64,000 bases of DNA from Beroe forskalii. Taxonomy: Eukaryota > Ctenophora > Nuda > Beroida > Beroidae. Made by a program: the position numbers and the translations under genes. The stretch is from positions 1 to 64,000 of the forward strand of contig WFMF01000584.1 in assembly GCA_011033025.1 (NCBI GenBank). The letters are read 5' to 3'. How positions within the stretch are numbered: position 1 is the first letter of the stretch; the number at the start of each line of letters is the position of its first letter. The notes under the pieces were generated by a model. That model saw only the letters and a program-made list of their open reading frames with translations. It was not told the origin of the DNA and did not search any database. Positions 19,928-32,300 of this stretch are shown here, one piece after another.

Positions 19928-22900
19928 TTAAACATAAAACGGGTAGAATTTTACCGTGGTCAATATGTTAATATGTACATCTGAATAAAATAATAGTAAA
20001 ATACAATAAATATTCAAATATTGAAAGGTCAATGCTCTGATGTAAATGCCCTCTAGTTTGTATTCTACACTGCTGGGCATTATGAGTAGTATTTAAATAG
20101 TGGCTAAACGCATATCAGTGTACTTAACACTGGCTCAACTTATCGAGTTGACTGTTGAGCCAATGATTATCAAGTCAACTTATTAATCGAATGACTGGTT
20201 GCAGGGGCCTTGAAGTTTATTAACATCAAGATTAATTAATGAAGGGAATACCAATTAATGTATAGGTACATAAGGTAGTCAGTAGGTTAACCTTTAGTAA
20301 AATCTTGCCTCTGCAGCAATGAGAAACAATTTGATGCAAATAAAACTTAAGAGAATTGGAGCTTCTGGGATCCGATGTATCAAAATAGTAGAGAAGGAGG
20401 TTTATAATATTATAAGCCAAATATTCCTACATAGTTGGACCGATGACATGTCTTAATTATGTTTTTATTTGAGAAAAGATAAAATAGGTTTTTGAGTCAC
20501 CTGATCATTCGGTTCTATGAATCTTCACTAATCTCCTAATTAGACTCAGTGATCAGTTTCCATCATATCCCACCCTCTACCTTGAGCAAATCTTCCATAG
20601 TTACCTAAACCGATCACTATTATGTATGTGATGTGATTCTTGCGAGGGTTTTAGTGCCATGCCGAAATATTAATGCATTGTCTTGAAATGAATAATTTCA
20701 ACACCTTGAATCACCTTCGCTGAATCAATTAAAAATCGGTCGTGATAATTTTCTTTTGGGACCTAAGTCCAGTAAGTCCAAGCGCTTTGAAATTTTGATT
20801 CATGTCGCAGTACTGTGTACGCCTCAACTCTTAAGGAAAAGTAATTAATCCAATTATTAAGCAATTATTCATTCGCTCTTCAAAGAAATCTGCCGCAAAC
20901 CCTGGCCTTTTCAATCGTCGTTGTTAGGATCTAAAAGATCGTGCGTATGAGCTTGGATTTGACTCCTGCTTGATTCTACGTTGGTTTGAGAAAGTAAGAA
21001 GCTTCAAGCTCACTGTATAAGAACCAGCGTAATTAATATCAGAACCAACCGTTTATAGCGGAAGTGTTGAAGTTGCAGTTTCACAATTTAAGATTTAAAC
21101 ATACCGTTTGATATTTATATTCCAATGCGAAAACCATTGGAGGTCTTGCTGGTACGGCAGCGGATGGTAAATCAGTGAAGTGGTAGGTACTCGTGGCAGA
21201 GAATTGTTAGGTTGAGAGCCAGATAAAAGTTGTTAAAGAGCGAGTGCATGACCAAGTGGGAAATCGAGGGCAATTGTAGCAGGCTTTTAGCTGAATGCCA
21301 GATCTGCACTGAAGCAAATCGACGTGTTCATAATTTAACCCTAGTAGCCATCTAGGGCATAAAATACAACATTTTGTTGCTATTATACTACTTTCACCCA
21401 AGTTGTTATGTTACTTGAAAGGGTTTAAGCTAGGTGTTTTAAACTTTTAAAGGTGCACAGATAATTTCGAACAACTTTGGCTAAAATTAGAGCTTCTACT
21501 TAATTTCTACTGATAACTTACTAGCTTAGGTACATATGATATCAAGTTTCTAACCAGCAAAGCCATATGAAAGTATGAATTATTGAAGAACGCATCAAAA
21601 GAGACAAAGTATGGTCTACTGATTGCGTCGGTATGTTTTGAAATTTATGCTCATGTTTTAAGCACACCTAAACGAAAATGATTAAGAAAGAGTTCACTTA
21701 GCACTAGCATGAATAATATTGAACCCAGTGCATGCAGACTTGATAACATCACGTGAGATTGAATAAATAATTTACGAGGACAGGCTGAACAATGATAAAC
21801 ATAGCGAGGTTCGCCAATTACAGATGCTCAAAACAATGAATGGTGTTTTTTACATGCCCAGTGACGTGAGCTATAAAGCCTTAAAACTGCCTCAGATAAA
21901 GCCTGTTGACATTAAACCAATGTCAACAAGGACACAGGAAGCTCGGCTTTTTAAGTGGCCAATTTGGGTTGAAAGGTTCACGATATTTTGGAAGAGTTGA
22001 AAGCAATTGAAGCGTGAGCTCGTAAAAAGGATTCTTTGATTCAGTACCAGGAAGCTGCATACTTCACTAACGGTCACGTACGCTCTATAGGCGAGCTATC
22101 ATTCGGCAAGGCAACGCTTCAAACCCAGATCATAACATCACTCGTTAATGCCTGTTATCCGACCCTAGCCCTCCAGACTTTCTTCCTGCTGTGTCTGGTG
22201 ACACGTGGTGGCAGGAAGATAGGATTCCAACAAGTGGTGGGAGTGGGTGGGAGAGGAAGTTGGAGGTATTCCAACTTGTAGTGGTAGGAAGATAGGATTC
22301 CAACCAGTGGTGGGAGTGGGAGGGAGATGTAGTGGGAGGTATTCCACTATTCCAACTAATGGTGGGAGATGGGAAGTATTCCAACTAATGCTCATCTGGC
22401 AGAGAGTTCGGTAGAGCTCCTGCACAGGATGGTACTACTCTGTGCTTCTGTGGTGTAGTCCACAAAACCAATGCCTAGTGTCCTACACTACAGTCTACCT
22501 ATCCTACGGAAAAGGTTTACTCAACCGTAATGCACACCATTATTTGCATATATGCTCTGCATAATGCCACGCTATGCTAGGAAAATGAGGACATCTTGTG
22601 TGGATGCAGTATTTACTTGAAGAGCTTATCAAACAGGGCTTTGAAGAGTTAATTATACCTAGTTTTAGTGATTTCGTAGATTTCCCTATTCAATTCCACA
22701 TTTTACGTAATTGAAATTGACAGCAAAACTATTCGTACGTGTCCGAAACTCTCTTATAATCATTACGGAGTCTTAAATCTTAATAACTTTAAATAACTTA
22801 AATAAGTTACATATTATTTATTCCATTAATATTTAAAACCTGAAGGAACACAATAAAATAATGCGAAATTACAAAATTAAGAAGTTCAATTAACATAGTA

Positions 22901-25900
22901 AAAAGAATTAAGAAATGGTTAGAATTAATTCTTTGGTAATCATGAGCAAAATTAATAAATCTCGAATAAAGTCATCTGTGATAAACGAATGATAAATTGT
23001 AAATACTTGAATAACTGAAGCATTATTAATTCGTGATTTGAATGACGTGGAAGTAATATCCAGCCATGTCTTCTCTGTTAGTTTGCGTGTATAATTTCAT
23101 CCAATTAAAAATTTAGTGAGCTCGTTTTCGTGACTGTTTCCGAACTTATTTCAATTAATTTGCATGATTTGGCAGCATTAGATCGAGTTATTTCCACGAC
23201 TTCCTGAAGAGAGCTGGTAGCCATCGCCCGGCACTGCCCGGAACATTCTCACATTGTTATATCCTTACTTTCGTAATACTGGCGTGGTACTGGCCTCTAT
23301 GATTCTGGGCGATACTGGCAAGGGGATTGCTCAAACTCAGCTTCTAGTTAGAAAAATTAAGAAAGATTTTTCAATGATAAATTGAGTGGGTACACGACTA
23401 TAACGTCACACGATGCGAGCTGGCAATTAAAAATACATTTAAAAGGGTTGTTGTTGTTGTCAAACACATGTATTGGGTACATCTAAGGGCTTCTAAACAA
23501 AAGATAATATGCAATAAAACTATTAATATGACCCCATTCCAGGGTACTGCACGCCAATCCAGAATATTCAAGTAGAAAACCCTTCATAAACACCAAAGGA
23601 GTTCAAATGGTTGAGAAAACAATTAAGTCCCGTGTTCGCACACTTAATAAACACTACAAACTTTTGCAAAACACACTTAAATAGTTCCATCCAGATTTGA
23701 GCATAATATTTCGTTATTTAAGCATCAAAAACATCAGACTGAAGAACGAGTTACGAGTTATCTACGACAACAGTACAAGTGTAATGTACATATGGCAGCA
23801 AACAAGCACACTCTCAGAAAAGCAGAAACGCTCCATTGTTTCACACGTACAACTACAACAGTCCAAGGACTTTTAAGCTAGGTAATGGTAGTGGTACTAG
23901 ATCCGCTAAATCAATAATCAAAGTAAGAAGTATGATGAACCTCTGAAGATAAATAGGTGAAACAAAAGGATGAAAATAAAGGTCACAGTAATTGGTGAAG
24001 AATGACGACATGATGACGTCATTATCACGGTTAAGATTAGTGAAATGATGACGTCATTATCATGTCAAACTCAAGGAATAGTAAAATGATTGCTTTGAAC
24101 CGGCCCAGAGCAGTGAGCAATACGATTAGGAAGCTGTGATGTGTGCCAAACTGCCGACTGCCGTGGCCACATGGGAGCGTTGTATTGTATCCAGGACGTC
24201 GGAATAAGTGAATTTCAAGTATTTGGCCTATTCTACCAGACTTTGCATAGTTATGTAGTATGAGAACTTAGAAATTCATTGGGAACGTGTGAAGTGTGAT
24301 TCTACGTAAGTTCATATTCGCGTTTTATTGAATTAAAAGTGAAGGATTGTTCACCAAGAATCTAAATACTCATTTTATAGAAGTCAACTCATTAAAGAAA
24401 TATACCGAGAGAGTGGACGTTCCAAGTCAACACCTTGTCAACTAACAACTGCAGTACTGTAGGGCATGGAACTCATTACAATGGCATTGTAATCAGCCAT
24501 TGTAATCAGTCTTTAAGTTCAATGCAAGATGGAAAGGAAGTATGATAAATGATTTTAGGTTATGATATGAGGTAGGATATCTTAAGTCACCAAGTCATAC
24601 GCACATGAAGTAAGGTAGAAATGACATAATAGGATGACATGTTGAAGCATTTGATGGTGAAGACATCAACTCAAAGCAGTGTTAGCAATGACGTACTAGT
24701 CGTTTGACGTGTTGACTGTTGAAATGAATACTAGCAATTTGCATTAAAAACCACACGGGAAAAATGATAGGAAAGAATCATACAAAATAAGTAGATACAA
24801 CCCTCTAGCCTCTAGATAAGATGATTTAACTAGAGGAGTGGGTCATAGGAACTAGGAGTCGCATGACGTAAACGGAAATTTAGATATTTAGTTAATGCAA
24901 TAACTCAAAGCAATGCACAGCTTCCACCAGCTGTCAGGCCATTAGACCTCCACTTCACCAGTCTCACTCCTCGACAGTACACCAGAAGTAAGAAATCAGG
25001 CAGAGTAACATTAGATTGATGCTTTGGCTCAGAGAAAGAGTGCTTGATTGTGACGTTATTATCATCTTTAGAAAGGTGTCTTGATGACGTTTGACATGCC
25101 TTTTCATTCTACGGAGATGAAGTTCCATCGAGCATCTTCCTTCTTAATGGTGCGTTGTAACTGTGTCAGATCAGTGGCTACAGTTTATTATTATATTGCA
25201 ACTACTAAACTTACTGTTCCTCTGTCAGCCGCAACGAACTCTACCTTCCTTGCACTGGAAGTTGGTGCAAGATGAATAACGGTTGTCGAGAGTGACTTGG
25301 AGATCATGGTTAGGACATGGTGTTTTGCTGACATCAGACCACCTATTCTCAAGTGCGTGCCGTGCTCACGAGAACTCATCACATACTCCTGTTATATCAC
25401 GGATAGGTTTACCACGACAAAAAGAATTTCTAAGGCCTTAGCAAAGCACGAAAAGCCTATATTTTTGCTACTCATTAAACGGAGGTATGCTGTCTAAGTT
25501 TAGTTTCATGCGGACTCCCAGGCGTTTGGAGTCTGCATTGCACGCTGTCTTTGCTGTAGACAGTCGTAGACAGGATAAACGAGAGAGAGAGGATGGGCAA
25601 CTATATTGTAACTTTGTAACTTCCTGTAAATCCCTGTAATTTCCTGTTGCATAAGATTATTGCAAGGCAGTGACTTGTTATGAAGATCTCGCAATGTTGA
25701 CCCAGAAGACGGAGGGAGACACGTGCGAGTTATTCGAATCTAAAGAATAATTAATTGCTATTATGATTTCGAATATGGTTTCTATGGCCACTCATAATAA
25801 AAGCTAATTAGGGCGTTGGGTAATTCAGGAACTTCCTGAGTTCCTGGCTCAGTTGGACGTCAACAGCGTTGCATTGAAAGCTCGATTTTGTCTGGCCGTG

Positions 25901-27222
25901 TCCGGTCTGACGACTCTGTCGTCTCATGTCATTGGAACTCCGAACTCGTAAATTTATTTTAACGGAAAAGATTACTACTTCACAATAGTTTTAAACTATA
26001 ACAAATCAAATTTGAGGAATTCTAAAGATGAAAAAAGTTCGAAGATGTCACATTCCTGGATAAAAAGATGAAACTTGTTTTGTCATTGCCTCTCCAACCA
26101 AAACTAAATGAATAAATATTTCAAACCTTAGGACGTTAATTCTGTGAGAGCACCAACTATGACAACAGCAATTATTTAAAAAGTCGTAAGTATTTGAACA
26201 AACTCGTACACTATTGTTAAAATTTCTTCAATGTTCTCACACTCTGAAGCTCTGTGCTCGGTTTCCTTCTGCAAGTGTTAATAATCATACCTTTCACGTC
26301 CTATTGCATACCTCACATGTTCGACTTACGAGATCTACAAAACCGAAGGAATGGGTTGTACAGCAACTCATTATCAAAGGAATGTGGTTAACTGTTTTGC
26401 AACGCGGCCAAAATAAACAGTGTTCACTGTTCAGTGCTCAGGGGTGTTTAAATTTGTGTATTCGGAGAGTTCTGGAGTTTTCAAAATATGCAGAGATAGA
26501 CCAACGTACGAGGCGAGAGATTCAACTTAGTTTAGAAAGCTATTTATACACAAGGTGGGTCTTGCTTTGCGAAAGAAAACCGGTCTCGTCTGTAATATCT
26601 TTTAAAATTGTTAACGCGAAAAAGGTACCAACCCGAACTATCGATTGATCCATCGATGCAAATCTAGCAAGGCCAGCGTACTGGCCGATACAGGCATTGA
26701 TGAATTTATGATAATTGGCCATTGATGTTCAATTGTGGCCTGTGCTTTATATTGTCCGCGTCACACCTACTGTTGATGAAATAGAACCGGACATTGAGGC
26801 ACTTCACACCTTTTAAGTTCTTACTTTCGCATAGTTAACAACACATATTCTATCTCTATTCAGTCATCATTAAACATAATATGACTTCCCAATGTCTATC
26901 ACGTGACGATAGGATTGTGCAGAGAGAATAAGGGCACGAATCATCGGATTATATGTTTGTACCATGTGTTTTCATCCTTTTCATCCTGGTCATTTTCTCC
27001 ATCTATCTGACCATAAACTGTCCCCACGGGGTTAGTTCTAATCGAATCCAATCAATAAATAAAAATGAAGTGTTACTTGAAAAGTATTCACGAAGTAAAA
27101 TAATTGGTTTAGTTGATCGCTTCGTGCCTGGCACAGTCCGACTACTTCAACAATCAACACTTCAATGGAATCCCTTGAACACTCCAATTGTTCCTACAAA
27201 ACCCTTATAACTAGCTATTTAC
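19928..27222. other. Long gene-free stretch (large intron or intergenic)
   Basis: Open frames are short and show no domain. No Sushi-type exon (acceptor, C-P, NG turn, donor) was found by eye on either strand. It contains one minisatellite (22195-22395), and CRE-like TGACGTCA pairs near 24014 and 24050 within two similar stretches reading ATGATGACGTCATTATCA. If the Sushi gene is single, this is part of its intron 6. Confidence 0.5.
22195..22395. repeat. Minisatellite with GTGGTGGGAGTGGG and ATTCCAAC
   Basis: Diverged tandem copies of a unit of roughly 60-75 bases containing GGAAGATAGGATTCCAAC and GTGGTGGGAGTGGG, about three copies, with shorter partial units at the end. Frames on the minus strand are open through it but look like repeat by-products. 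Confidence 0.7.
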
Positions 27223-27603
27223 TGTAGTATAGCCAGTATAGTACACAGTTACACGTAGTGTAGATATTATCCTAGAGCTTTTCTGCGGATTATGTTTCCC
27301 ATAATTACCTTCCCTCGGGGCAATCACACCGGTGATTAGCTTATCCTAATGGAGTGTTTGCTTGATGTTATTATAGCATGATGTTATTTTCTCCCGATTG
27401 ATTGGGAAGTTGCGGCTGTATTCCCGTAATGATATTTGTTCTGGCAGTCACGTGATCGTGCGCGTAGCCACGTCACGGAAGTTGCCACGTCGCGAGGATT
27501 GCCACGTCACCGTTTTATGACCTATATATTGTGAAGATTTGGATTATTCGGGGGATTTCCTGTTCACTACCTTGAGATACGTTGTTATTCAGCTCGAGTG
27601 TTT
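27223..27603 (+). repeat. 5' LTR of the Ty3/Gypsy element
   Basis: Starts TGTAGTATAGCC and matches 34703-35083. Before the TATA-like CCTATATATT it has a cluster of CACGTCAC / CACGTG motifs, which look like promoter elements. The inner boundary is set by where the two copies stop matching; the LTR does not end in a clear CA. A primer-binding site was not recognised with confidence. Confidence 0.9.
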
Positions 27604-28213
27604 CTCTTGGTTCTTACCTATTTTGCCTTATACCGCGGCGAGACGGACTACATTAACTGGTGGCCTCTATACTTCGAACCTTGCTTGACATTTCTATTGT
27701 CTACTTGTCTAGCTTTAACACGCCCACAAGTTCTTGTGATCACTGATTTTTGGATTGAATTTCAGTGTTGCTACGCAGTTGATCAGTATCTTTCGGATTG
27801 AAAGTCACTGTAGCTTTTGGTTCTCACTGAGTTTCGGATCGAATCTCAGCTTTTTCATCACTGATTTCGGATTGATTTCAGTGCAGTTGACGGGTTATCA
27901 CTGATTTCGGATTGATTTCAGTGCAGTTGACGGGTCATCACTGATTTCGGATTGATTTCAGTTTAGCTGACGGTCCAGCACTGATTATCGGATTGATTTT
28001 CGGTGATCACTGATTTTCGGATTGAATCTCGGTGTAGCTTAGGGAACAATCACAAGAATTCGGATTGAATTTTTGCTGGTTGCATTTCATCACTGATTTT
28101 CGGATTGAATTTCAGAGTTGACGTAGGTATCACTAGATTCGGATTGAATTAAGTGGTAGGTACTGCGAAACTAACCGTCGGATCGACAGAGAGTTTCGTT
28201 TTGAGAAGACGAG
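27604..28213 (+). other. Element leader with tandem ATCACTGATTTCGGATTGA repeats
   Basis: Between the 5' LTR and gag. Diverged copies of a unit with CACTGATTTCGGATTGATTT, about 37 bases apart at best, run from about 27795 to 28160. They may be a packaging or translation-related leader, or simply a minisatellite. Part of the retroelement. Confidence 0.75.
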
Positions 28214-29353
28214 ATGACCACCATTGACTTTGGCGACCTGAAAGCGGCACTCAAGGACGTGGAGGTGGAAATCGGAGACCTGCAGGACCAGCTTAAAACG
28301 GCAGATGATGACGGGCAGCAAGACATCCGACAGAAACTCGAGGAATCTGATACGAAAAGGAGTGACCTGAAAGAACAGATTTTGCAGCTAGTTCTTACAG
28401 CGGATGATTCCCACACCAAAGAGGGGGAGGACATGCTCCCTATGGCCAGCGACATCGATCCAAAACCAAGTAGCAGCTTCACCACCGAGTTTTCACTGCC
28501 CCCACTAAAACAGAGTGCTACATCGAGGCATCAGCAACTGAAGCTAAAGCAGCCTAAGGAATACAAAAGTGGGGAGGATTTCTCCACATTTTGTTACCGG
28601 CTTCAGATCTTCCTGGAGTGTAGCAAGTCTAACCCCCGAGACTATGTGAATGTGTTACTTAGCTGTGTGGATGACACTACGTTGCAGAAACTAATGCCTG
28701 TCGTTCACAAACTCAGGGATCGTGAGAAATCGTGTCTGACAACCCTCCTCGAGAAGTGCAAGGACGCACTGTACCCACCATCTGAGATGAGGGCACTCCG
28801 ACAACAGCTTACTTCGGCCAAGATTGTCCAGGAGGACGGTGAAGATGTCGAGACGTTTGCAGCCAAGATCCGCAGTGCTGTAAACAGAGCAGGATACAAC
28901 TCTGACGCTGACAGAGGGGAGGCTAGTCTCAACGCCTTCCTTAACGGGGTTAATGTCGACATTGCTGACAAACTGTATGCTGCTCCGGACGTAGAGAACA
29001 GCTTTGAGATAGCCGTAAGCACCGCTAGAAAGCTTGAGAAGATGAGGAGCATCCGGACACCAGCCACCACGGACCAGGACCATCTCGCCAGTGTCTTCAG
29101 GGTATCACGTGGATCACGTGACGAGGACACTGTTCCTCATCGCACAACGGAACAGCGACAGGTTCTTGACGATGTCCATGAGTATAGACGGAATCATCAT
29201 CGAGCTGCTGCTTTACCCAGAGATCCACCACGGCGAAGGGGTAGGAATCCTGCTGATCTAACGTGCTATCGATGTGAACAGCGAGGACACATCTCTAAAT
29301 ACTGTCCAGCTCCAGCACCCGTACACCAGGCTCCCGCTCCTTTAAACTCCTAG
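28214..29353 (+). CDS. gag-like protein of the Ty3/Gypsy element
   Basis: A 379-residue frame. It has an N-terminal acidic, probably coiled-coil region (roughly residues 1-60), a middle region resembling Ty3-type capsid including FSTFCYRLQIFLECSKS, and a C-terminal CCHC zinc knuckle CYRCEQRGHISKYC that would bind nucleic acid. Size and layout fit a metazoan Ty3/Gypsy gag. The downstream pol frame is in a different register, as is common in this family, where pol is reached by a translational shift or read-through. Confidence 0.9.
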   Translation: MTTIDFGDLKAALKDVEVEIGDLQDQLKTADDDGQQDIRQKLEESDTKRSDLKEQILQLVLTADDSHTKEGEDMLPMASDIDPKPSSSFTTEFSLPPLKQSATSRHQQLKLKQPKEYKSGEDFSTFCYRLQIFLECSKSNPRDYVNVLLSCVDDTTLQKLMPVVHKLRDREKSCLTTLLEKCKDALYPPSEMRALRQQLTSAKIVQEDGEDVETFAAKIRSAVNRAGYNSDADRGEASLNAFLNGVNVDIADKLYAAPDVENSFEIAVSTARKLEKMRSIRTPATTDQDHLASVFRVSRGSRDEDTVPHRTTEQRQVLDDVHEYRRNHHRAAALPRDPPRRRGRNPADLTCYRCEQRGHISKYCPAPAPVHQAPAPLNS

Positions 29354-29397
29354 AGGGCCGGGATGACCCCTCTAACCGGCCCAAACAGGTACGAGCA

Positions 29398-32300
29398 GTG
29401 AGCTCCAGGGGCCACTCCGTCATTGTCAGAGGAATGGCAGGCGGAAGGGAAGTCAACTGCTTGGTTGACACAGGTAGTGAGGTTACACTGGTGAATCTTG
29501 CATTCATCAGGGATTTAGGGGTATATGAGCTGGGGAGGACTAAGTACATCCTTTCATCGTTCACTAAGAACAGTATCACCACGGTGGGTGAAGTGAACAT
29601 ACCCCTAGAAGTGGCGGGAGTTCGGGCTACGCATACTTGCATAGTTGTGGATTGCAACATGGAGTATGACATACTGCTGGGTATGGATTATATCACCAAC
29701 CAAAAACTGAACATTGACACCAAGAATCGCTGCGTTTCCTCGGATTGGGGAAATAGCAATTTCTTGGCTGGTGCACTTGAACCCGTGGTGAATAGGATCA
29801 GGGTAAGGGCATCTGAAAGCATTGTAGTACCACCTAACGCTGTGATGTTTGTGTCCGGTTCCCTGGAGGGAAATCACAAGGGAAAGGTTCTCGGTGGATT
29901 ACTGGAACCTTATGGAGGTGTGAGCGGATTGCTCACAGCAGAGGCTTTCTGCTACAGCGAAAACGGTGTGGTACCCATAAGACTGCTAAACGTAACCAAC
30001 GACCCCATCGTCATCCACAAGCGGAAACTACTGGGTTTTCTGGATCCTCCCAACCAACGAAGTGAGGAAATAGGTAACGTGAGGATTGTGCAGCGGATTG
30101 CTGCTGATCAAACGGACGTCAGCAGAGAGATTCCTCTGGATCACAACAGCGGCAGGACGGACAGTTGGACGAAGCAGAGACTGTTCAAGGAGCTGAAGAT
30201 GGACGAGTTAGAGGCAGAACCTGATGAGATTCGTCAATTGAAAGATGTCATGTGGAAACACAGGGAGGTGTTTAGCAAAGACGAATTTGATCTTGGGACA
30301 TGCAACTTTTTTAAAGCTAAGATCGCCCTCAAGAAGGATGCAGTGCCCCAGTACGTCACTCCTATACCAACACCCTATAAGCAGCGTGATGCCCTACAGA
30401 AGCATCTGGAGGGATTGGTTCGAGCAGGGGTTGTTGAAGAGATGAAGCAAGGGGAGCAAAGCATGTGGAATGCCAGAACGTTCCTGGTCAGCAAACCACA
30501 CCAGCCAGGGAAATTTCGGTTTGTGGCGGATTTCCGGGCATTGAATTCTCAATGCTTGCCTGACACCTATGCACTGCCTAACATCAACACAGTGACGGAT
30601 AAACTGGCAGGAGCTAAGGTATTCTCAACTTTTGACCTCTCCAAAAGCTTTTTTCAAGTTGACTATGAGACTCAATCTGTCGGACTGACTGCCTTCACAG
30701 CGAACGGGAGGAAATACGTGTTCAAGAAGCTAGTTATGGGACACCTCTCGTCCAGTTCACAGTTCTCACGGATGGTGGACAAGCTGCTGGAAACCATGCC
30801 GCTGGATCAGCTGGCATACTTCCTAGACGACTTGATGCTGGCTTCTCATGACGTCACCACCCACTTGGAGCGACTGGATATGCTCCTTTGTAAGCTTGCC
30901 TCAGCAAACCTTAAAGTGATGCCATCTAAGTGTAAACTACTATCCCGGAAAGTGGAGTTTGTCGGTGTGACGGTCTCTGAACAGGGAATTACTGTCAACG
31001 ATGGCAGAGTGAAGTCAGTCAAGGAACTTCCCCCACCTAAGTCCTTGAAGGAATGCCAGAAAGTAATGGGTTTTCTGAACTACAACAGGAAATTCGTTAA
31101 GGGATTTGCGGGATTAGCGAAACCCATCTACCAAGCCATGGACAGGAAAGGGAAATTCCAGTGGAGTGGACGCTGTCAGGAGGGCTTTGACATGATAAAA
31201 CAGCGGATTGCTGCTGGGATAACTCTCGCTTTACCACGAGTTGAAGATCCACACCAGAGCTACGAGGTAACTACCGATGCTTCAGAAGATGGGTATGGTG
31301 CTGAACTGGCGCAGTGGCAAGATGGTGATCTCAAGACAATCGCCTACTTCTCAAAGAGGGTGCCCTCTCACAAAAGAAAGTGGAGTCAGCACAAGTTGGA
31401 GTTTGAATGCCTGGTTGAAACTCTGCTTCACTTCGCACTTTATCTCAAAGGCACGAAGTTCAAGGTTTGGACGGATTGTCTAAGCCTATTGTCACTCGAG
31501 AAGATGTTCCTGAATGCTAATGCCACCATGATAAGGCGGCTCAACAAGATTGCAGACTTCAACTTCGACATTCAACACATTGACGGGGAGTCCAACAGCA
31601 CGGCAGATTTCTTGAGCCGGTACATGTACAAGAACAGAAACAAGGAGATGGCCACCCAGACGGAGAACGGTGTTAAAGTGGCAGTCCAACAGGTGATTGC
31701 TACCCCTGAGCTGACGGTGACTCCACCAACAGGTGATCACAGCCCTGAGATTACCACTGAGCAGGACGTGCTCATCGATGAGACCATGCTAACGAGAGAG
31801 TGGGGCATACCTAATGAGCCAGCAGATGATCCTCCTCTGGATTGGAGTAGGGTGAAGGAAGCGGAGCACTGTACCTGCAAGGAGACCATGCTGGATCAGC
31901 ATGAGAAGAAGAGTAAAGAGGTGAATTCCATCACTTCGGCCACTCAGCAGCTGGAGATAAAAGACCCTCTGGACAAACAGAGGATTATCTCGGAACAAAA
32001 CAGGGATCCTGTTTTAAAGGAGGTAAAACGCTGGTTAGCCGAAGGTAAGCCTGACAAGCTACAGAGATTGAGGCTGCCGCCAGATTTACTAACTTATTGG
32101 AAGCAGCTGCACCTGATTACTGTAAAGGAGGATATCCTTTACAAGAAATGGATTCACCACGACAAAGAATCTCATGACATTGTGGTCGACAGGTTCCTAG
32201 TGATTGTTCCGGAATCCCTGAAACAGACGGTGCTGGATCAGCACCATGGTTCGCTTGTGACCATGCACCCAGGGGTTGAAAACACGTGTAACAGCATTCG

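Noticed and set aside
26214-26648. A 144-codon plus-strand frame
   Set aside because: Begins at a non-ATG codon, shows no domain, biased composition or splice-site support.
26953-27210. A small frame with a hydrophobic N-terminus (MFVPCVFILFILVIF)
   Set aside because: It looks like a signal anchor, but the rest has no recognisable module, it stops just before the LTR and no promoter is evident; chance in AT-rich DNA is as likely.
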